The position numbers and the translations under genes were made by a program. From contig CAJOCQ010000002.1 of assembly GCA_905233135.1 (NCBI GenBank), positions 1 through 64,000 of the forward strand: 64,000 nt of DNA, written 5' to 3'. The notes under the pieces were generated by a model that saw nothing but the letters and a program-made list of their open reading frames with translations, searched no databases and was not told where the DNA came from. Of this stretch, positions 33,592-41,915 are shown piece by piece. Origin of the DNA: an uncultured Selenomonadaceae bacterium. GTDB taxonomy: Bacteria > Bacillota > Negativicutes > Selenomonadales > Selenomonadaceae. Position 1 is the stretch's first letter. Every line of letters begins with the position of its first letter.

Positions 33592-35103
33592 TTGAAGTAT
33601 AAAAGCACTCGTACAAAAGATTCACCGCTTTTAGATTCGGCGGAAGTTATATTGAAAGGGATTGCCGACGACGGCGGCTTATTCGTGCCTGAAACAATTC
33701 CGAAAGTTACGCTTGACGAAATTAAATCACTGATTGACAAAAATTATTGCGGGCGCGCCGTTGCAATGCTGAAAAAATTTTTGACAGATTATGACGATTT
33801 TGAGTTAAACGAATGCGTTGAACTTGCCTATGATTGGTTTGACGTTGAATCCAAAGTGCCGCTTACAATTTTAATATCTGACGAACAACATAAAGATTCA
33901 CCCGTTGGCGTTATGGAATTGTATCATGGTGTTTCAAGTGCCTTTAAGGATATGGCACTTCAGCTTTTGCCGCGCCTTATGAGTAAAGCTTTAAAAAAAG
34001 TTGGCGAAACAAAAGAAATTTTAATATTGGTAGCAACTTCGGGCGATACGGGCAAAGCCGCGCTTGCAGGATTCGCCGACGTACCGCAGACAAAAATTAT
34101 GGTTTTCTACCCCGCCGAAGGCGTCAGCAAAATTCAAAAATTGCAAATGGTTACTCAAACGGGCAAAAATGTAAATGTTACGGCAGTTCAAGGAAATTTT
34201 GACGACTGCCAAAACGGCGTCAAAGAAATTTTCGCCAATGAAAATATTCGCGCAGAACTCGATAAACTCAACGTCAAATTGAGTTCCGCAAATTCGATTA
34301 ATTGGGGGCGGCTCGTACCGCAAATTTGTTACTACTTCGCCTCCTACGCCGAATTTGTAAAATCAGGTTCAATCAAACTCGGCGACAGTATCAACGTTGC
34401 AGTTCCTACGGGAAATTTTGGAAATATTTTGGCGGCGTACTATGCAAAGAAAATGGGCGTGCCTTTCAAAAAATTAATCTGCGCGTCGAATATTAATAAC
34501 GTTTTGACGGACTTTTTTAATACGGGCGTTTATGACAGAAACCGCGAATTTCATAAAACCATTACGCCGTCAATGGATATTTTAATTTCCAGCAACCTTG
34601 AAAGACTTTTGTACCACGAAACTAACGGCGATACAAAGCGCGTTAAAAATTTTATGCAGGAACTTAACACTAAAGGCAAATATAAAATTGACAATTCTTT
34701 AAAAAAGAAACTCGACAAAATTTTCTACGCAACTTACGTTACCGAAGAGGAAACTACAAATATTATCAAGGAAATTTTTGACAATTACAAATACCTTGTC
34801 GATACTCATACCGCTGTTGCAATGATGTCTGTCGGCAAGTACCGCCGCAATACGCACGATATGTCGCCTGTCCTTGTTGCCGCAACTGCAAGCCCGTTTA
34901 AATTTACGGGCGCAGTTTTGAAGGCGTTGGGGCAACCTGTCGAAGGCGTCGACGACTTGGAACAACTTGACAATTTAAGCTTCTTTACAAAGAAAAATGT
35001 ACCGAAAAACCTTGCGGCTCTCGGTACTGCCAAAATTTTGCACGAAAATATTTGCAACAAGGAAGATATGGCGCAGGCAGTTTTGAAATTCGCCGCCGAA
35101 TAA
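33592..35103 (+). CDS. thrC: Threonine synthase
   Basis: 503 residues, TTG 33592 behind AGGAGG. PLP-dependent conversion of phosphohomoserine to threonine. The PLP lysine is in the motif GVSSAFKDMALQLL (FKD), followed by LVATSGDTGKAALAGF (phosphate-binding) and later SSANSINWGRLVPQ. This is the longer, fungal/Firmicute type of threonine synthase. It is separated from hom-thrB by a divergent HNH remnant and has a weak own promoter (TACAAT at 33,559). Confidence 0.96.
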   Translation: MKYKSTRTKDSPLLDSAEVILKGIADDGGLFVPETIPKVTLDEIKSLIDKNYCGRAVAMLKKFLTDYDDFELNECVELAYDWFDVESKVPLTILISDEQHKDSPVGVMELYHGVSSAFKDMALQLLPRLMSKALKKVGETKEILILVATSGDTGKAALAGFADVPQTKIMVFYPAEGVSKIQKLQMVTQTGKNVNVTAVQGNFDDCQNGVKEIFANENIRAELDKLNVKLSSANSINWGRLVPQICYYFASYAEFVKSGSIKLGDSINVAVPTGNFGNILAAYYAKKMGVPFKKLICASNINNVLTDFFNTGVYDRNREFHKTITPSMDILISSNLERLLYHETNGDTKRVKNFMQELNTKGKYKIDNSLKKKLDKIFYATYVTEEETTNIIKEIFDNYKYLVDTHTAVAMMSVGKYRRNTHDMSPVLVAATASPFKFTGAVLKALGQPVEGVDDLEQLDNLSFFTKKNVPKNLAALGTAKILHENICNKEDMAQAVLKFAAE

Positions 35104-35131
35104 ATTTTTTCGGGAAATTTGCAAGTCACGC

Positions 35132-36085
35132 TTGATTTTATTTTTTGGAGTGGTTTTTATTATTTCGTACACATTTTTTAAACTTTTGAGCAAAATAATT
35201 TGCGCTTTGCCTTTCGACTTTGCAATAAAAATCGGGCGTGCGCTTGCAACTTTCCTTTGGTTCTTTGTTCCAAAAAAAAGAAAACGCCTCGCGCAGGACA
35301 ATATTAAAATTTGTTTGGGCGTTGACGAAAAAGAATCTGCGCGAATTGCAAAAGAAAGCGCGGTTAATCTCGGTAACATTTTGATTGAAGTTTTAATGTT
35401 CCCTGTGTTAAAAAATACAATGAAAGACCACGTTAAATTAATCGGGCTTGAACATTTGCAAAATTATATAAATTCGGCGGAGCGAAACGGGCGCGGCGCA
35501 GTTATTATGACTTCGCACAGTGATAATTGGGAATTGATGGGCGGCGCGTTCGCCCAAAACGGTATACCGCTCGTCGGCGTTGCAAAAAAGCAAAAATCCG
35601 AAGGCGCAGATAAATTTATTAACGAATACCGCACTTTGATTGGAATGCACATAACGTACCGCAGCGGCGTCCGCGAAATGTACCAACTGCTTGACGAGGG
35701 ACATTTTATCGGCTTGATAATGGATCAAGACGTTGGCAGGCATGACGGCGTTATAGTGAAATTTTTTAATCGTGCAACAAATTATGTTACGGGCGCGGCG
35801 TCAATGTCAAGGTTTAAAAACGTGCCAATTTTTCCCGCGTTTATGCACAAAAATTCGGACGGTACTCATACTTTGGAAATTCAGCCGCCGCTTTATGTTG
35901 AGCGCACAAAAGATAAGCGCGCAGATATTTATAAAATGACGCAGATTTTGGCGACGCTTACAGAAAATCACATTCGCAAATATCCCGCTGAATGGTTTTG
36001 GTTGCATGACCGCTGGAAATCTGTTCGCATTGAATTTACGCCTGAAGAAATTGCCGAATTTAACAAAAAACTTTTTGAAAACTAA
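35132..36085 (+). CDS. LpxL/HtrB-family lipid A acyltransferase
   Basis: About 317 residues; the start is uncertain (TTG 35132 is used, but GGAG at 35,147-35,150 would fit a later start at about 35,159). N-terminal membrane anchor, then the catalytic HSDNWE motif (HX4E), a second block YRSGVREMYQLL and the conserved GLIMDQDVGRHDG. The family adds a secondary acyl chain to lipid A in the inner membrane, so the cell has LPS. It follows thrC by 28 bases and is probably cotranscribed. Confidence 0.9.
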   Translation: MILFFGVVFIISYTFFKLLSKIICALPFDFAIKIGRALATFLWFFVPKKRKRLAQDNIKICLGVDEKESARIAKESAVNLGNILIEVLMFPVLKNTMKDHVKLIGLEHLQNYINSAERNGRGAVIMTSHSDNWELMGGAFAQNGIPLVGVAKKQKSEGADKFINEYRTLIGMHITYRSGVREMYQLLDEGHFIGLIMDQDVGRHDGVIVKFFNRATNYVTGAASMSRFKNVPIFPAFMHKNSDGTHTLEIQPPLYVERTKDKRADIYKMTQILATLTENHIRKYPAEWFWLHDRWKSVRIEFTPEEIAEFNKKLFEN

Positions 36086-36117
36086 AAAAGCCGCCCAAGA
36101 AATTCTTGAGCGACGCA
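36083..36117 (-). terminator. Terminator for the 151-residue gene
   Basis: On the minus strand a stem containing CAAGAA / TTCTTG with outer GC pairs is followed by TTTTTTAG. It also lies just after the acyltransferase on the plus strand, so it may work in both directions. Confidence 0.65.
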
Positions 36118-36140
36118 GTTAAAATTCCTAAATTAATTAA

Positions 36141-36596
36141 TCAACCGAAATTACCAAAATACTCATACGCTTTAGCAGCCGCCTGTTGTTGCGACTGGAA
36201 AGAGCGGTCATTGTATTCTTGAAAACCTGTAGGTCCGAGCGCAGAATAATCGCCTGTTTTTGAACCTTCAAATTGGTCATCTTTTTGCATAATGGTTGAA
36301 ATTGCCTCAACCGAAGTTTCCAACGTTTCGCGACTTTGGCGGCTTAATTCGCCGTTACCGATTTTAGTTTCAGTGCCAAAATTTGAGGTGGTGTAAGGTT
36401 CTCTTGCAGCGAACATTCTTTCGCCTGTTGCAGTTTCGCCGTAGTTTATAGATTCGCGGTTTGTCTGCATCATCGTAGTATTGAATTGCCCCCAAAGAGG
36501 CGTATGCTTAATGACATTTTCCGGCTTCATTGGCGTACTTTGAATAACATTTTGCACCGGCATTATCGGTGTATGGATATTTGCACTGTGAATCAT
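36141..36596 (-). CDS. Unknown protein with sigma-28-like promoter
   Basis: 151 residues from ATG 36596 behind GGAGGG. The sequence begins MIHSANIHTPIMPVQNVIQS and is rich in Gln, Thr, Asn and Ser, with little hydrophobic core; the end is GYEYFGNFG-like (KAYEYFGNFG). It has no signal peptide or membrane segment, so it may be partly disordered. A good sigma-28-type promoter lies about 90 bases upstream, suggesting expression with flagellar genes. Function unknown. Confidence 0.6.
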   Translation of the reverse strand: MIHSANIHTPIMPVQNVIQSTPMKPENVIKHTPLWGQFNTTMMQTNRESINYGETATGERMFAAREPYTTSNFGTETKIGNGELSRQSRETLETSVEAISTIMQKDDQFEGSKTGDYSALGPTGFQEYNDRSFQSQQQAAAKAYEYFGNFG

Positions 36597-36685
36597 CTTA
36601 AATCCCTCCTTAGAAAAACATTCCAACAAAATTTGCATTTATTTTAACACGCATTTTTTTTATTGGCAACTTCCCTATATTTTTA

Positions 36686-36713
36686 ATATCGATAAAAATT
36701 TTTAAAATCTTTA
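36686..36713 (-). promoter_or_regulatory. Candidate sigma-28 promoter
   Basis: Minus-strand TAAAGATT (36713-36706), 12-bp spacer, ATCGATAT (36693-36686). It resembles TAAAGTTT-N11-GCCGATAA better than the flagellin candidate does. Confidence 0.45.
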
Positions 36714-36807
36714 TGCCATTTCAAATTTCAGCAAAAATTTTTGTTGGAGCTTTTTTTGTGTTATCATTAGCGAAAATCCTTTTAAATTTTTTGAAAGGGC
36801 TGATTTT

Positions 36808-39800
36808 ATGACTTTGCACCAAAAAATTTTTCAAGGTTGGCAAATTCTAAAAAACGGGCGTCGCGCAGATTTTTTTATAATAATCGCAATAACTTTAATT
36901 TTTCTTTTCGTCATTGCAATGAATGTAAGATTAATTTTTCAGATGACTTCAAATCAGGCTGAAGAAATTGGGCAAATGCAACTTGAAACAATTCGCGGCG
37001 AATTGCAGGGTGCGCTTGCAAATGCAGAAAATGCTACACTGCGCACCGCCCTTGAGGCAGAGCAAATGTTAAAAGCGGGTGCGTCGCACGCCGAGATTGA
37101 AAGATTTTTCTACCAACAGAAAAGCGAACAACTCGATTTAAGCGGCGGCGTTTGTTTCAATGTTTACATCACGGCGAAAGATTGGACGATTATCCCCGAC
37201 TTCGATATGCCCGCAGATTATCACGCGCCGGAGCGTCTTTGGTACAAGGGCGCGGCTGAAAATCCCGGCAAAGTTTACATTACCGAACCGTACATTGACG
37301 CCTACACCGGCGAAATTTGTTTCACTATGTCAAAAATTTTGAGCGACGGTGAAACAGTTGTCGGACTCGATTTTACAATGGCTGATATTCAACAGTCAAT
37401 TTCAAAAATGAGCGCGGCAAGCGACAGAGCCGCGTTAATTGTAACTAAAAGCGGGCTGATTATCGGCTATAACGATATGTCTTTGGTCGGCGAAAAAATT
37501 TCTAAAAAACTTCCCGAATATGAAAGTATTTTAATGCGCGTCGTCCAACAAAATAATAATGAAAGTTTTACCGCGCTGATTGACGAACGCGAATATACAA
37601 TTTTCAGCAGTCAAACCAATAACGGCTGGTATATGATTTTGAGCGTTGACAACGAGGCTTTTTATCAGGACAGCCACCGCCAAATTATTTTTACCATCGC
37701 CCTAAGTTTCGCAATGATGATTTCGATAATTTTTTTCTACCTTAACGCAATGCGAAACGGCTTGCGAGCTGAAGAGGCTTTGCACGTCAAAGAAGAATTT
37801 TTGTCGAGACTTTCAAGCGAACTGAGAACGCCTTTGCACAAAATTTTAAATTTATCGGGCGAAGGGGCTTTAAAAAATGACGCCGCCGAAAATTCCGCAC
37901 AAGTCAGAGAATCTGCGCTGAGACTTTCTGATATGTTGGACAATCTTTTTTCATTTTCCACGATTGTTTCTAACGATAAAGAAAAAATTTTGGCGGAAGA
38001 AAATCAAGCGCATACCCTTTCAAAAGTCAGCCGCGCCGCGCGTTTCGGAATTATTGCGGTTTTAATTGTGTCAATGCTTTTAAGTCTCGGTATTTGCGTC
38101 AACACAACTTTTAATTGGGGCAATACCGCAATGCAGGGCGAAGTTGACAACTACGAACACCAACTGGAAAATTGGCTCGAAAAGCAACGCGCAATTTTGG
38201 GAATGTTTTCAAATATCATTTCCGAAAATCCCGCGCTTATGGAGGATTATCCTTCGGCGGTAAAATTTTTAAATGACATTGCACAACATTACCCCGAAAT
38301 TTCTGCCTGCTATATGGCTAATCCTTATTCCGCGCACCAAGTCATTATGAACAACGGTTGGGAATCTTCAGACCCGAATTGGCGCGTTGAGCAACGCCCG
38401 TGGTACGTTGAAACTTTTAAAAGCGATGACAACTTCAGCGTTTCTTCGCCTTACTACGACGACCAAACGGGCGGCTATTGCGTTACACTTTCGCAGATTG
38501 TTTACGGCGCGAACGGCGAATTTTTGGGCGTATTCGGGATTGATTTTTATCTGGACAGATTAACTCAAATTTTGGGCGAAAGTTATACCAAAAACGGCTA
38601 CGCCTTCCTCGTTGACAAAAACGGGATTATTATTAACCACCCCAACAACAATTATCAAATGGCGGTTAAACGTATGACTGACATTTTTGGCACCGAATAC
38701 CGCAAAGCTTACACAAGCGGCAAAGTTGACACGCTCAAAGATTATACCGGCAACTATATGGCTTGCCTCGCCAAAAAAAATTCTACGTCAAATTTTACCG
38801 TCATTGTTGCAAATAATTGGTGGAACACTTACGGCAATATTGTTTTTCTCGGCGCGGCCTTTATAGTTTTGTTGGGGATTTGTATTTTGATTGTCGGCGC
38901 GTTGATTAATCGCCTTTTGACGTGGCAGGATTCGGTAAACAGGCAATTAAAAGCGGCGTCAGATACTGCGCTTGCTGCAAGTCAATCGAAGTCTCAATTT
39001 TTGGCGCAAATGTCGCACGAAATTCGCACGCCTATTAACGCCGTGTTGGGAATGAATGAAATGATTCTGCGCGAAAGTAAGGACGATGAAATTTTAGATT
39101 ACGCTACCAACATTCAAAGCGCGGGCAAAACTCTTTTGACGCTGATTAATTCCATTTTGGATTTTTCAAAAATCGAAGACGGCAAAATGGAAATTATCCC
39201 CGTGCGCTATGAAGTTGTTACCTTGATTGACGATTTGGAAAATATGATTTCCGAAAAGGCGAAGAAAAAGGGCTTGCAATTTAAAACCGAAATTAATTCA
39301 AAAATCCCCTGCAGTCTTTACGGCGACGATTTAAGGATTCGGCAGATTATCACCAATCTTTTAACAAATGCCGTAAAATATACGCACGAAGGCGCGGTTA
39401 CTTTGAAAATCGGCGGCGCGGAAATTGACGCAGATACTTTTGAAATGCAAGTTGAAATTTCTGATACGGGGATTGGTATTCGCGCAGAAGATATGACTAA
39501 ATTATTTCAATCCTTCCAACGCCTTGACGAAGAAAAAAATCGTAACATTGAAGGGACGGGCTTGGGAATTGCGATTGTTCAAAAACTTTTGGCAATGATG
39601 AACAGCACTTTGGAAGTTAAAAGCGTGTACGGCGAAGGCTCCGCTTTTTCTTTCAAACTGATTCAAAAAATTATTGATAAAAATCCTATCGGCAACTACG
39701 AAGACCATAAAAATAAACACCTCGAAAAAACCGAAAATAAATATTTGGTTGCCGCCGGCGCAAAAGTTCTTGCAGTCGATGACAACCATATGAATTTGAA

Positions 39801-40971
39801 AGTTATTCGCGGACTCCTCAAGCGAAATGAAATTGTTCCCGACTTCGCCGACAGCGGCGCACAATGTATCGAATTGGCGAAGAAAAATTTTTACCACATA
39901 ATTTTTCTTGATAATATGATGCCCGAAATGAACGGAATTGAAACGCTGAAAAAAATGCAACGTGAAAAAATTTTAAGCGATAAAACGGCGGTAATAATGT
40001 TGACGGCAAGTGCAATAGCGGGAATGCGTGAAATTTACCTGCGCGAAGGTTTTAACGATTATTTATCGAAGCCAATCGAAGTTTCGGAACTTGAAACAAT
40101 GCTTGAAAAACATTTGCCGCCCGAAATTATTTCTTACAAAGTCGAAGGGCAGCAGGAAAATATTTCCGCAGAAATTGACGCGGGCGAAATTAACACTGAA
40201 ACGGGCTTTCAATATAGCGCGGGAATGCCTGAACTTTACAAGGATATTTTACAAACTTTCGCCAATTTGAAGGACGAAAAAAAATCTGCCCTGCAGGAAA
40301 GTTTCAACGCCGCAGATTGGAAAAATTATACTGTCTATGTACACGCGCTAAAATCTAACGCACAATCTATTGGCGCGGAAAAACTTTTTGAACTTGCAAA
40401 AGAGCTTGAAAGCGCGGGCAAAAAAATTACCGCCGAAAATATTTCTGACAGCGAAAAAATTTCTGCCGCAGATTTTATTAAAAAAAATCACGCCGCTTTA
40501 ATGCAAATGTACGATAAAATTTCCGCCGCCGCAAAAAATATTTCTGAAAATCTTTTCGCGCAGGTTGAAGAAAATTTTGACACGCCCGCCGATGAAATTA
40601 ACACTGAAACGGGTTTGCAATATAGCGCGGGAATGCCTGAACTTTACAAGGATATTTTACAAACTTTCGCCAATTTGAAGGACGAAAAAAAATCTAACTT
40701 GCAGGAAAGTTTCAACGCCGCAGATTGGAAAAATTATACGGTTTACGTACACGCGCTAAAATCTAACGCGCAGTCGATAGGCGCGGAAAAACTTTTTGAA
40801 CTTGCAAAAGAATTGGAACTTGCAGGCAAAAAAATTACCGCCGAAAATTCAACTGAAGGGGAAAAAATTTCAGCCGTCGAATATATCAAGCAAAATCATT
40901 CCGCCGTTATGGAAATGTACGATAAAATTTCTGCAGATGCAAAAAAAATTGCAGAAAATCTTGAAATTTAA
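36808..40971 (+). CDS. Double-Cache hybrid histidine kinase with two HPt domains
   Basis: 1387 residues, ATG 36808 behind GAAAGGGC. Order read from the sequence: membrane segment (about 22-43), first dCache sensor (45-300), membrane segment (about 300-320), degenerate HisKA (FLSRLSSELRTPLHK, where S337 replaces the phosphoacceptor His), membrane segment (about 415-435), second dCache sensor (440-685), membrane segment (690-715), active HisKA (QMSHEIRTP, H737), HATPase (DTGIGI, then GTGLGIA), receiver (LDNMMPEMNG, D1035), HPt 1 (VHALKSNA, H1179) and HPt 2 (H1315). It would sense extracytoplasmic ligands and pass phosphate to a partner. The next gene is its likely receiver. Confidence 0.92.
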   Translation: MTLHQKIFQGWQILKNGRRADFFIIIAITLIFLFVIAMNVRLIFQMTSNQAEEIGQMQLETIRGELQGALANAENATLRTALEAEQMLKAGASHAEIERFFYQQKSEQLDLSGGVCFNVYITAKDWTIIPDFDMPADYHAPERLWYKGAAENPGKVYITEPYIDAYTGEICFTMSKILSDGETVVGLDFTMADIQQSISKMSAASDRAALIVTKSGLIIGYNDMSLVGEKISKKLPEYESILMRVVQQNNNESFTALIDEREYTIFSSQTNNGWYMILSVDNEAFYQDSHRQIIFTIALSFAMMISIIFFYLNAMRNGLRAEEALHVKEEFLSRLSSELRTPLHKILNLSGEGALKNDAAENSAQVRESALRLSDMLDNLFSFSTIVSNDKEKILAEENQAHTLSKVSRAARFGIIAVLIVSMLLSLGICVNTTFNWGNTAMQGEVDNYEHQLENWLEKQRAILGMFSNIISENPALMEDYPSAVKFLNDIAQHYPEISACYMANPYSAHQVIMNNGWESSDPNWRVEQRPWYVETFKSDDNFSVSSPYYDDQTGGYCVTLSQIVYGANGEFLGVFGIDFYLDRLTQILGESYTKNGYAFLVDKNGIIINHPNNNYQMAVKRMTDIFGTEYRKAYTSGKVDTLKDYTGNYMACLAKKNSTSNFTVIVANNWWNTYGNIVFLGAAFIVLLGICILIVGALINRLLTWQDSVNRQLKAASDTALAASQSKSQFLAQMSHEIRTPINAVLGMNEMILRESKDDEILDYATNIQSAGKTLLTLINSILDFSKIEDGKMEIIPVRYEVVTLIDDLENMISEKAKKKGLQFKTEINSKIPCSLYGDDLRIRQIITNLLTNAVKYTHEGAVTLKIGGAEIDADTFEMQVEISDTGIGIRAEDMTKLFQSFQRLDEEKNRNIEGTGLGIAIVQKLLAMMNSTLEVKSVYGEGSAFSFKLIQKIIDKNPIGNYEDHKNKHLEKTENKYLVAAGAKVLAVDDNHMNLKVIRGLLKRNEIVPDFADSGAQCIELAKKNFYHIIFLDNMMPEMNGIETLKKMQREKILSDKTAVIMLTASAIAGMREIYLREGFNDYLSKPIEVSELETMLEKHLPPEIISYKVEGQQENISAEIDAGEINTETGFQYSAGMPELYKDILQTFANLKDEKKSALQESFNAADWKNYTVYVHALKSNAQSIGAEKLFELAKELESAGKKITAENISDSEKISAADFIKKNHAALMQMYDKISAAAKNISENLFAQVEENFDTPADEINTETGLQYSAGMPELYKDILQTFANLKDEKKSNLQESFNAADWKNYTVYVHALKSNAQSIGAEKLFELAKELELAGKKITAENSTEGEKISAVEYIKQNHSAVMEMYDKISADAKKIAENLEI
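40186..40968 (+). repeat. Tandem duplicated HPt-coding segment, 408-bp period
   Basis: The segment starting GAAATTAACACTGAAACGGG recurs at 40,186 and 40,594, encoding two nearly identical HPt domains (ETGFQYSAGMPELYKDI and ETGLQYSAGMPELYKDI). The few differences are scattered, so the copy is recent or kept alike by conversion. Confidence 0.9.
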
Positions 40972-40983
40972 GGAGCGTTGAAA

Positions 40984-41754
40984 ATGGGAGACTTCAGCGA
41001 AAACAACGTTGTTCTTGTAGTTGATGATGACGAAATGAACTTGCAGGTTGCCAAAATGATTCTTGAAAAAAAATTGCCGTGCACAGTTATAACTGCGCGC
41101 AGCGGCGAAAAGTGTATTGAAATTTTGAAAAGTCAGTACGTGCGCCTTGTTCTGCTTGATATTCTTATGCCCGAAATGGACGGGATTGAAACGCTGGAAA
41201 AAATTCGCTCCGATGACAAAATTAAAAATACGCAAATTGTTATGCTTACCGCGTCGCTTGACAAAGACAACATTAAAAAAGCGTCCGCGCTCGGCGTCAG
41301 GGATTACGTCAAAAAACCTTTTATGCCCAATGAATTAATTGAGCGCGTCAGCAAAAAACTTATCACTGAAACAAGCAACAAAGTTTTGGCGGTTGTTGAC
41401 GAAAATAATATTGAGGCGTGGAAAATAATTTTGGAAGACAATTTCAAGCACGAATTTGTAATGAAAACAACGGGCGCGGGCGGCGTGGAATTTCTGCGCA
41501 AGGCTGAAGTTTCATTGGTAATTATCAGCGCGGATTTAAAATTTATCGAAGGCTACAAAGTTTTAAATTTTTTGGCAAGCGAAGAAAAATTTGAGAATAC
41601 GCCGCTTGCCGTAACTTCGCCCAACAAGCTTTTTGAATCTGTTAAAAAATTGAAAATGGCTGAAGCCGAAGACGAAAATTATCACGCCAACAAAAAGAAG
41701 GTGGCGCACGTCGTTACAAATTTAATCGGCTACAGTCTCGATTCGCACATTTAA
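40984..41754 (+). CDS. Response regulator with degenerate second receiver
   Basis: 256 residues from ATG 40984, behind AAGGAGCG and 12 bases after the kinase stop. Residues 8-120 are a normal receiver (VVDDDE acidic pair, VLLDILMPEMDG with D59, TAS, and KKPF). Residues about 128-230 are a second receiver-like fold with VVDENNIEAWK and IISADLKFIEGY, missing the phosphorylation Asp in its usual context. No DNA-binding or enzyme output is present, so it probably acts by protein contact. It is the probable target of the preceding kinase. Confidence 0.88.
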   Translation: MGDFSENNVVLVVDDDEMNLQVAKMILEKKLPCTVITARSGEKCIEILKSQYVRLVLLDILMPEMDGIETLEKIRSDDKIKNTQIVMLTASLDKDNIKKASALGVRDYVKKPFMPNELIERVSKKLITETSNKVLAVVDENNIEAWKIILEDNFKHEFVMKTTGAGGVEFLRKAEVSLVIISADLKFIEGYKVLNFLASEEKFENTPLAVTSPNKLFESVKKLKMAEAEDENYHANKKKVAHVVTNLIGYSLDSHI

Positions 41755-41856
41755 AAGTTATAAAAAATCGGCTGAACGTGAGGCGAAAATTTTCTTTCTC
41801 GAGCAGAAAGAAAGTACATTTATTAAATTAAAAAAATTTTATAAACAGTCGTTAAA

Positions 41857-41885
41857 TTAACAATCAGTACCCCCTGCGATAAAAT
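41857..41885 (+). promoter_or_regulatory. Sigma-70 promoter of the TadG-like gene
   Basis: TTAACA (41857-41862), 17-bp spacer, TAAAAT (41880-41885). Thirty bases before the ATG. Confidence 0.6.
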
Positions 41886-41915
41886 TTTAAGACTAATCAT
41901 AGTGGAGGGAACATT

